Origin: a virus
IMG/VR virus record: IMGVR_UViG_3300025585_000055
Location: 1-52,904 of that record
Direction: 5' to 3' (one strand)
Length of the DNA: 52,904 bases
Numbering within the stretch: the first letter of the stretch is position 1; every line of letters begins with the position of its first letter. Of this stretch, positions 29,937-38,100 are shown piece after piece. Both the position numbers and the translations under genes were made by a program. The notes below the pieces were generated by a model. The model saw only the letters and a program-made list of their open reading frames with translations, was not told the origin of the DNA and made no database searches.

Positions 29937-30592
29937 TGTCCATTGAAAAATATCTCATAAATAAGATACAGCCCCCGGCGCTTCCCGTGTCGCCGCCCAA
30001 CCCCCTGCGCGGGTATTTGGATGATCTGAACAACATACTGCGCTTGTTCTTCGCCAGAGCGGCTAACAACATCAACCTGCTCACCGGCAGTAACGGCGGT
30101 CGGTTTATTGATAGCCCCAACGGGCTTTTCTGGGATGACGACGACCAGCCTCTGGATACGATCAACGTCGAACAGCCGGTGCGGTTTAACCAGACGTACC
30201 TGAACAACGGTATGACCATTAACGGCCCAACAACGTCGCAGATCACAATGACGTATTCGGGGATATACAACTTCCAGTTCAACGCCATGCTGCGCAGCTC
30301 TTCGGCCAACAGTAAAATTGCGTACATCTGGATTGCTAGAAACGGCACTAACATTGGGTATACCGCTCGGGAGTACTTGATCTCTGGTTCCGGCGGGGTT
30401 TTGGAGATTAACTGGAACTTCAACATAGACATGCAGGCGGGGCAGTACATTGAGATCATGTGGACAGGTGATAATATTGACCTCTCGCTCGATGCGGTTG
30501 CACCCACGTCCCCTCACCCGGGTATTCCGTCCGCGGTAATTGCCGTAACTTTCGTATCCGTGTTGCCCGACACGTTACCGACACCACCTTGA
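29936..30592 (+). CDS. C1q/TNF-like jelly-roll tail protein, 218 aa
   Basis: Start ATG 29936 overlaps the previous stop by one base. A helical N-terminus (YLDDLNNILRLFFARAANNI) probably docks to the hub. The C-terminal 130 residues follow the order of a C1q/TNF-like jelly roll: VRFNQTYLNNGMTIN, then GIYNFQFNAMLRSSS, IAYIWIARNGTNIGYT and GQYIEIMWTG. Such domains often bind receptors or cap tails. No enzymatic residues are seen. Confidence 0.72.
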   Translation: MSIEKYLINKIQPPALPVSPPNPLRGYLDDLNNILRLFFARAANNINLLTGSNGGRFIDSPNGLFWDDDDQPLDTINVEQPVRFNQTYLNNGMTINGPTTSQITMTYSGIYNFQFNAMLRSSSANSKIAYIWIARNGTNIGYTAREYLISGSGGVLEINWNFNIDMQAGQYIEIMWTGDNIDLSLDAVAPTSPHPGIPSAVIAVTFVSVLPDTLPTPP

Positions 30593-30600
30593 GGTGAAGC

Positions 30601-32061
30601 ATGGCCGATTACATTGACACCCTTCTCAGTCGACGCGACCCGACTTACGGTGGAGCAGTAAACGAAACGGGCTTGGTAAGTCTCCAAAATATGTTTCCGA
30701 GTGAAAACCCTGCTCCTGTTTTCCTCAGTGGGCTCCCCCCTTCGATTTACCCCGGGCCGCAGGATCGTCTTGGCGAAGACGTTGAAGGTGCGGGCACCGC
30801 GGGAATTCTGCCGAATGTGCAGGAAATGGAGATTCAAAGTTGGTTCGCGGCTAACCCCGATGCCACAGCACAAGACATTTTTGATGTCATGCAGGCCAAC
30901 GACATATCTCCGGAAGCGGTCATCAGCGCAATGGGGTTCGACCCCGTAAGCGCAATGGCGACGTACAATACCTTTCTACAAGCGCCGGCTGCGCCGACTG
31001 CGCCTACACAACAGGCAGACACAGGCGTGCTTGATACCCTTCTTGGAGGGGCGAAAGACGCGGTGACCGCCGTTAGCGGCGTGATTGATACCGGACTGCA
31101 ACAGCTGGGCGATCTTATTGGGATGGGCGATCCTAGCCTTGTGGTGCTTAACCCAGTGAACCCCACAGCGTCTGTGGTGTACGGCACTCCTACAGGCAAC
31201 GCGACGCCTACAATTATCGGCAGCATGCCAAACAGCGGCGCGCCAGTAGGGGTAATCACCGGTATTCCTGCGCTTGATAACATTCTTGCTGGGGTATTTT
31301 CTCAAAGAGCTTCGCAGGGTAGTCGTGACATCAAAGAGATCATCCGCGAAGCGGTGCTTGGCACCATTAGTTCCGAGACAGGTTACCCGGTTGCAGGTGT
31401 TGCAGGGGCAGTGGAAGGTGGCCTTAGTGGTGACCTCAACAAAGTTGTGGACAGTGTTAGTAAAGTTGTTCTGCAGATAGATAAGAAGCTCGAAGACGAC
31501 GTTAATGTAGACCCGTTGTCCATCATAAAAGGGCCGGCGCAAGTAGGCGAAATGGGCCCTACATTGGAAGAGTTGAATACTAAAACAACCACTACAACCG
31601 ACACCACTGGTGGCGACAAGACCGATACAACTACAACCGACACCACTGGTGGCAACAAGACCGATACAACTACAACCGACACCACTGGTGGGGATTCGAC
31701 GGTTATCACTGGTGGAGGCAAAGATGTAGCGGATTTGGGCACGCCTGTGACGTTAACCCCCGCCGATTTGGATGAAGGCGAAGAAGTCACATCAGACGCG
31801 GTCGAAAGCGTGCTAAAAACCCCAGTGCCGCAAACGCCGGCTACACCCCTCTATGGACAAGGAATCCGCGGCATGAAAACGGAGAAGGCAGGGATAGCAC
31901 CGTTGGAAGATACGTTTGACATCAGCGACTTGTCGCTTGCTGAGATACTGCGTTTATTGACTGCCGCAGATGACAATACACAGCGCTCCCCGTATTATGG
32001 TGGCGGCAGCGTAAACAGCGCAAATAGCCTAGACGAGATAATCCGTCTACTGAGAGGGTGA
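30601..32061 (+). CDS. Putative internal virion protein with Thr repeat, 486 aa
   Basis: Start ATG 30601 with GAGGTGA. Residues 40-130 are structured and include a helical unit (EIQSWFAANPDATAQDIFDV). The middle contains amphipathic helices (VTAVSGVIDTGLQQLGDLIG). A low-complexity stretch follows with 2-3 copies of KTDTTTTDTTGGD, encoded by a 39-bp tandem repeat. The C-terminus is short and charged. Size, order and composition suit an ejection protein that leaves the head with DNA, but no motif proves it. Confidence 0.6.
   Translation: MADYIDTLLSRRDPTYGGAVNETGLVSLQNMFPSENPAPVFLSGLPPSIYPGPQDRLGEDVEGAGTAGILPNVQEMEIQSWFAANPDATAQDIFDVMQANDISPEAVISAMGFDPVSAMATYNTFLQAPAAPTAPTQQADTGVLDTLLGGAKDAVTAVSGVIDTGLQQLGDLIGMGDPSLVVLNPVNPTASVVYGTPTGNATPTIIGSMPNSGAPVGVITGIPALDNILAGVFSQRASQGSRDIKEIIREAVLGTISSETGYPVAGVAGAVEGGLSGDLNKVVDSVSKVVLQIDKKLEDDVNVDPLSIIKGPAQVGEMGPTLEELNTKTTTTTDTTGGDKTDTTTTDTTGGNKTDTTTTDTTGGDSTVITGGGKDVADLGTPVTLTPADLDEGEEVTSDAVESVLKTPVPQTPATPLYGQGIRGMKTEKAGIAPLEDTFDISDLSLAEILRLLTAADDNTQRSPYYGGGSVNSANSLDEIIRLLRG
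31591..31692 (+). repeat. 39-bp in-frame tandem repeat
   Basis: About 2.6 copies beginning ACTACAACCGACACCACTGG, spaced exactly 39 bases (starts at 31591, 31630, 31669). Each copy adds 13 codons. The copies differ by few bases, so the array is recent and likely length-variable. Confidence 0.85.
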
Positions 32062-32065
32062 CTAT

Positions 32066-32689
32066 ATGGCAGGTATCACTGACCTTTTGAAAGGTTTGAT
32101 ATTCAAACCCGATGGCAGCATTGACTATGCAAAAGCCGCCGCTACTGCCGCAGGCTTGGCCGGGCTGTACGGACTTACAAACAAAGACAGTGGTATAGCA
32201 CAGTTTCTAGGCATGGGCAGTCGCCAGCAGCCAGTGGGCTACACCGGCGGTATCCCGGGGTACAAAGCAGAGCGCGCTGTTGTGCCCAACGCTTTTGCTA
32301 CAACTACCCCAACAGGAGAGCCGCGTCGCCCGGGTAGCACAGGCCGACGGTATTTTACAGATACTACGTATACTCCTACTGGCGCGCTGCTCTCCGCTTT
32401 TGCACAAGGCGGCCTTGCGTCACTCGCGCAGTCCCGCGGCTACTACTTGGGTGGCCCCACTGACGGTATGGCGGACGAAATCCCTGCCACTATTGACGGC
32501 GAACAGCCCGCTGCTCTGAGCGATGGGGAGTTCGTGATCCCCGCTGATGTCGTCAGCCACCTCGGCAACGGCAATTCTGACGCTGGTGCGAGAGCACTGT
32601 ACGAAATGATGGATCGTGTACGGCAGGCCCGTACAGGCCGTAAAGAACAGGGGCGCAAGATCAACCCCAACAAATTTATACCCGTGTGA
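32066..32689 (+). CDS. Conserved virion-associated protein, 207 aa
   Basis: Start ATG 32066. The N-terminus is helical with Ala-rich segments (YAKAAATAAGLAGLYGLT). The C-terminal 80 residues (GGPTDGMADEIPATIDGEQP, followed by LSDGEFVIPADVVSHLGNGN) form a strongly conserved block that I recognise from many aquatic phages near the ejection proteins. A basic tail follows (RTGRKEQGRKINPNKF). The role is unknown, but it is likely a structural part of the inner virion. Confidence 0.72.
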   Translation: MAGITDLLKGLIFKPDGSIDYAKAAATAAGLAGLYGLTNKDSGIAQFLGMGSRQQPVGYTGGIPGYKAERAVVPNAFATTTPTGEPRRPGSTGRRYFTDTTYTPTGALLSAFAQGGLASLAQSRGYYLGGPTDGMADEIPATIDGEQPAALSDGEFVIPADVVSHLGNGNSDAGARALYEMMDRVRQARTGRKEQGRKINPNKFIPV

Positions 32690-32699
32690 GGTAAGCACC

Positions 32700-33488
32700 A
32701 TGGCCGTATCAGACGTTCCTCAAGGAAACGTGCTCGGGGAAGAGTCATCCCTTTCCAGTTGGGCCGGTCCCTATGTGACCAATATGCTTGGTCGCGGTGC
32801 GGCGTTGTCAAATATGCCGTACACCGCTTACGAAGGTCCGCTGACTGCGGGCCCCTCTACACTTCAGACGCAGGCGTTTCAGGGGCTTGGGGCATTGAAT
32901 ATCCCCACATCCGGGTCGTTCACAGCACCCGGCACCGCGGCAACTTACATGAGTCCGTTTCTGGAGGGTGCCCTTGCTCCGCAAGTAGCTGCTGCACGTC
33001 GACAAGCTGATATCAGTGCGCAAAATCTGCAAACCCAGTACGGCAAAGCCGGAGCTTACGGCGGGTCACGCCAAGCTGTCGCTGAGGCAGAACTCAATAG
33101 AGGCTTGCTCGACAGACTGGATAGCATCTACGGCACCGGCTACGAAAACGCATTCCAGCGGGCGCAAGATCAGTTCAACACCGAACAACGATATGGGCTG
33201 GAGGCGCTGCGTGAGCAGCTTGCCGGTGGTAGAGAAGAGCGCGGGATTGAACAGCAGGGCGTCCTCGCCGACATCGCGCAGTTTGAGCAGGAGCGAGATT
33301 ACCCGATGCAGCAGCTCAAGTTCATGCAGTCGTTGCTCGGTTCCGGCGTGCCGCTGGAAACACAGACGTATTCGTACTACGAGCCGACCGGGCTGCAGTC
33401 TTTAACAGGAACACTGACGGGGCTTGGTGGTATTCCCGACTTACTAGAAAAACTTTTCGGTAGTTCGACTGGGGGTACAAAAGGATGA
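32700..33488 (+). CDS. Putative internal virion protein, 262 aa
   Basis: Start ATG 32700 with GAGGTAAG; the open frame back to 32616 overlaps the previous gene. It is mostly helical and Gln/Ala/Arg-rich (ARRQADISAQNLQTQYGKAG, YENAFQRAQDQFNTEQRYGL, QFEQERDYPMQQLKFMQSLL), with a Gly-rich C-terminus. It overlaps the next start by 4 bases. The pattern of long amphipathic helices fits proteins ejected to form a trans-envelope channel. No catalytic motif is visible. Confidence 0.65.
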   Translation: MAVSDVPQGNVLGEESSLSSWAGPYVTNMLGRGAALSNMPYTAYEGPLTAGPSTLQTQAFQGLGALNIPTSGSFTAPGTAATYMSPFLEGALAPQVAAARRQADISAQNLQTQYGKAGAYGGSRQAVAEAELNRGLLDRLDSIYGTGYENAFQRAQDQFNTEQRYGLEALREQLAGGREERGIEQQGVLADIAQFEQERDYPMQQLKFMQSLLGSGVPLETQTYSYYEPTGLQSLTGTLTGLGGIPDLLEKLFGSSTGGTKG

Positions 33489-35149
33489 TGCAACCACAAG
33501 GTTTGGCAGCGCTGATGCCGCAAGGGCAACCGGCACCGCAAATGAACAACCCTCGGCTTGCCGCCGCAATGGACGTTGTGACCAGTGACGCCGAGGAGAA
33601 CATCCTCGACCCGCGCACGTTGGCGATGCTGAAGTACAAAGACGCCGTGCAGGCGATGCAAGCGGCTGACCAGATGATGGCAGCAGCACAGCCTCAACCC
33701 ATGCCCCCTACCGTTGCTGAGCGCACTCGGCTCGCCGCCGAGCAGGGTATTGCCGGCCTTGCCGCACGTTTGTCTCCCGGGGTTCAACAGCGCGGCGCAC
33801 AGATTGCTGCGCAGCAGGGCGCAGGTGGTTTGCCTCAAATCGCAGCGCCGAATATGGCGCGTATGGCGGGTGGCGGGATTGTTGCGTTTGCGCAGGGTGG
33901 TGGGCCGATTGGCAGTGCCTACGTGGACCCTGTGACAGGAGAGCCGCTTTCAGCCGCCGAACGCGTCGCTTTGTTGCGCGACAAACTGGTGGAGTCGCTG
34001 TTTGGTAAACCTAAAGAAGGGTTTACCGGGCCTCTCACAAAAGAACAATTTGAAGAGCGAAACCTAAGGAACGCGCCGGGGGCTCCTTTGCTTGAGGATT
34101 TGCCAGTACCGTTTGCAACATCAGGTGCGTCGGAGGAGCCCACATTGCCCCGTGGTCTCGGCGTTACCAGCATTATGCCCGGTGGCGTAGCTCGTTCTGT
34201 TGAAACACCGCAAACTGCCGCAGCTCCGACGCCAAGCGAGATCGAATCGGTACTAACCCGTATGCAAGCCCCAGAGGCACAACAAGTACGCAGGGCTACT
34301 ACGGGCGAAGCGTCAGGACTTGAAGCACTACTGCGCAAGCAGTTGGAAGCACAGCTGCAGCCGGGGTTTGCTGACGAAAGGGGCAAAGCTATTGAAGATC
34401 GCGCCGCCACTGCCTACGCAGTGCCGCAAGAGATGCGGGAACTTATCGAAGCGCGAATCGCGCAAACCGGAAAACCAGAGTTTTCCCCGGAAGAGCTGCG
34501 TGACCGACGTATTCAGGCGTGGCTGCAGGGGTTGGCGAGTTCACCATTCATTGCCCAAAGCGGTGTTGCTGCGGCGCAAGGCCGCGAAGCTGTGATGGAG
34601 CGTAGCCGTCAGGACGCAAGGGAGCGAGCAGACCAACAATTTGAACTTGCGTATAACCTTATGAACACTGATCGTGAAGCGTCAATCAACGCATTCAAAG
34701 ACGGATTGGCAGCTTCTGACCGGGCAATGGCACAAGTGACAGGGGCCGTACAATCGGCTGCGGGAATGATCAGCTCAGAGCTGACCCGAGAGCAGGCTGC
34801 GCTGATCCAAGAGTCTCAGAACAACATGGAGGCACTGAAAGCGCAAGCTGCTGCGGTTGAAGCCGACTTGGCTCGTGGTCAGAAAAACACAGAACGTCTG
34901 ACCGCTTTCTACTCCAGCCTTGTAGATGAGTCTGATAACCTTGCCCGGGCAATTGCCAACATCAGCGCAGATACGACGCTTATTGCATCTCCGGAGGTTC
35001 AGACATTGATCACAGAACTCACCGCGCAGAAAGCACTGGTCGATGAAATGAAAAACGCTGCCCGTCTGCAAAGCGGGGACGTGGTGGGCGTTGATGTTCT
35101 TAGCCCAGAAGGCAGAGCCGCACTTGCGAGATACGGCCGGCAACAGTGA
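33485..35149 (+). CDS. Large helical virion (ejection-type) protein, 554 aa
   Basis: Start ATG 33485 in an ATGA overlap. The N-terminal region is Gln/Ala/Pro-rich with a hydrophobic GGGIVAFAQGGGPIGSAYVD stretch near residue 140. The C-terminal 250 residues are coiled coil (QEMRELIEARIAQTGKPEFS onward; ERADQQFELAYNLMNTDREA). Together with the neighbouring 262-aa and 1822-aa proteins it resembles a set of internal core proteins. The Met/Ala-rich start and the lack of Cys suit a protein that unfolds for passage through the tail. Function inferred. Confidence 0.65.
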   Translation: MMQPQGLAALMPQGQPAPQMNNPRLAAAMDVVTSDAEENILDPRTLAMLKYKDAVQAMQAADQMMAAAQPQPMPPTVAERTRLAAEQGIAGLAARLSPGVQQRGAQIAAQQGAGGLPQIAAPNMARMAGGGIVAFAQGGGPIGSAYVDPVTGEPLSAAERVALLRDKLVESLFGKPKEGFTGPLTKEQFEERNLRNAPGAPLLEDLPVPFATSGASEEPTLPRGLGVTSIMPGGVARSVETPQTAAAPTPSEIESVLTRMQAPEAQQVRRATTGEASGLEALLRKQLEAQLQPGFADERGKAIEDRAATAYAVPQEMRELIEARIAQTGKPEFSPEELRDRRIQAWLQGLASSPFIAQSGVAAAQGREAVMERSRQDARERADQQFELAYNLMNTDREASINAFKDGLAASDRAMAQVTGAVQSAAGMISSELTREQAALIQESQNNMEALKAQAAAVEADLARGQKNTERLTAFYSSLVDESDNLARAIANISADTTLIASPEVQTLITELTAQKALVDEMKNAARLQSGDVVGVDVLSPEGRAALARYGRQQ

Positions 35150-35160
35150 GAGCCCAATAA

Positions 35161-38100
35161 ATGGCAACGATTCGAGAGCTTGAAGCGGCGCTGATCAACG
35201 CAGACAGAGCTGGAGACACGCAGGCAGCCACTGCGCTGGCCGCAGAGATCGACAGACTGCTCGGTAGAGTTGTGCCAGCAGCTGCGCCGGAACCAGCCCC
35301 GGTCGAGCGCACGTTCATGGGCCAAGCGGGTGAATTGCTCAAAGGCATCCCTCGCGGTGCGATCAGCCTCGGGGAAACCGCAGCTATCGGTGCCAGCGCA
35401 CTGCTGCCTGACGAAGAAGAATCCTACCTGCGCGAAATTATCTCTGGCGCTGCGGAACGCGCTGCGTCCCCGTTCCAACGCAAACCCGGTTATGAAGACA
35501 GCATGGCGGGCACGTTTGGTGAGGTCGCCGGTAGCTTCCTCCCGCTTATGGCGACAGGGGCGCTGGGGTTGGCCGGGAGAGCCGCCGCCACAGGTTTGGC
35601 CGGCGCAGCCGGCGCAGGTACCGCAAGAACACGAGCGGAGCAGGGTGGAGCCACGCCTGAAGAACGTGCAAAAGCAACTGCGCTCGGTACTGCTGTTGGT
35701 CTGAGTGAAGTTCTCGTGCCATTCAGGATACTTGATAACGCACTCGACGCCACGGCGGCCACCACCATATTCAACCGAATCAAGCGGGCGGGGATCACCG
35801 GCGGCGCGGAAGGTGCGCAGGAAGCCGCTGCTGAAGTGGCGCAGAACCTCATCGAGAAGGGCCTTTATGACCCAGAGCAGGGTGTGTTTGTTGGAACCGG
35901 CGAGTCTTTCGGTTACGGCGCTGGGGTAGGCGGACTTGTGCAAGGTCTGTTCGACCTGTTTGTAAAGGACCGTTCGGCTGCTGGGGCACCACCTCCTGCG
36001 GAAGAACCGACAACTCTGACCGAGGAGCAGCAGCAAGCTGGCGATCTCTTCCCGGAAGAACTTGAAGCAGCGACCAGCGATGAGCAAATGGTTGCGGCCG
36101 CAATGGCTCGCCGGCAGGCACAAGAAGAAAACGATCTCGCACTACGTGAGGAGGACGCTGAGGCAGCGGAACTGCAAGGTCAGGAGCAGCTGGACATGTT
36201 CACGCCGCTCACCGACGCCGATCTGGACAAAGCAGGCGTGCCCAAAGCTGCCCCAGTGCGAAAGCGCGTAAAAGGAAACCCCGACGCAGCGAAGGTGAAA
36301 GCCGAGCTGACGACGTTTGCCAAGAACACCAACGTGACGCCAGAGGTTGCTGCGGCGGTCACTGCTGTAGCGGATAGTATTCCTGTGGCTGCGCCAGTTG
36401 TTGAAGAGGCGGCCCCCGCGGCAGAAGCCCCACCCATTGCTCCAGAGAACACTGTGGAAGCGGTATGGGCAAACAAAGATTTTGATCAACCGATGTTTGT
36501 GTACAACGAACCTCCCGCTATACGGGAGGGTGTTCAGTATTCTCGCGCTCGTGGCCCGGTAGAAACTGCGCCTGTCGTTGTTGAGGAAGCCGCCCAAGCC
36601 CCTGCGGCCCCGGTAGAAACCGTCACGCCCGCAGAAGAAGCCGCCGCAGCGGAAGTTGCGCCTATGACGCCAGCTAAGCGGCTAGATTTGGCTAGGCTTT
36701 ATTCAGCGTTATCAGAAACACCTCAACAAGATGTGTTTTTCGCCCTTAAGGAGATTGAAGCCGCTGGGCTTAACATCGAGGCCATGCCAACTACCACTGC
36801 GGTGTCGGCTATTCGGTACGTTGCACGAGGTGGGGACCCAAAAACTATAGGTGCCGGGGCAACCGCGCCCGCTCCCGCTGTGGAAACTACCACACCCCCC
36901 GAAGCCCCGGTAGAAACTGCGCCTATCGCCACGGCGGAGCCGGCACAAGCGACGTACCCGGACCAAGACATCCGAAGCGCTGCGAAAGAGCTGCAGCTGG
37001 ACGACATGCCGGCCAAGGGAAAAGCCACGCAGTGGCTGGGCAATCTCAGAACGTCTGACCCTGAAACGTACAACCGGGTTGTTGCGCAGATCGAAGGTCC
37101 CGCCCTCAACGCCGTACAGCCAAAACGCGAAGAGGCCGCCAGCATCCCAGCTAACCAGCGAATCATGCAGCTGGTCGAGCAGGGCGCGACTCCGGCGCAA
37201 ATACTGCGTGCGATCACACAGGACAAAGACCTCCCGCAAGCGCTGCGAGACATGGCCGCTCAGATGCTGCGCGTCGCGCCGAACATCAATGTGCCTGTGA
37301 TTTCCAAGCGCTACGATGACCCGAGCGTCGTCGGCGAGTACGTGCACCCGTCCAAGGGTGACGAGGCGATCTATCTCGACCCACGAGCCGAATCGGTTGC
37401 GCAGACGTTTGTGCACGAGTTCATTCACGCTGCGACTGTAAATGGTATTGCCCGGGGGGTACCGGCCGGCAGACGCCTGAAAGAGATGTTCGACGCGTAC
37501 AAGGCCGCCACACCGGAGGCCGACACTTACGGGCTGACAAATGTGTACGAGTTCGTCGCCGAGGCACTGACAAACCCTAAGTTCCAAGTCGAGCTCAAGA
37601 GCCGCAACCTCAAGGGCGCCAAGAAGTCCTACTGGGACTCATTCGTCGACTTCGTGAAGAACATCCTCGGCATCCAGCAACGTGGACCGCTGGAAGAAAT
37701 CCTCGACCTGACAAAAGACTTGGCAGTGCAGCAAGACAAAGTGTGGCAAGCAGCCGAGCAGGCTCTTACTGACCAGACCCCCGCAGCCAACGTGCGCTTC
37801 CTGAATGTGCAGGGCGCACAGCTTAACTCCACCTCCAAGCCAATGAAGTCGAAGCCGGTGCGCGAAACCATTGCCAAAGTGATGGGGACCACTGCTGGGG
37901 CAGCCACCTCAAATGCTGCAAGAAAAGTTCTGACATGGGGTCTCCCTTTGCCGGCGCTTAATGATTATGTGCAGTCGTATATGCGAAAAAAAGGCGCGGC
38001 GTACGTGCCATTTGCCGACGCCATGAAGCGTTACACCGAGACTGCTGTCAAGTTCGAGGGGGCAATGCGTGAGTTTGTCGACTCCATCACAGCCCAAATT

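Noticed and set aside
34999-36123. 374-residue leftward open frame
   Set aside because: Antisense to two long ejection-type genes; Cys/Arg/Ser-rich composition is typical of a shadow frame.
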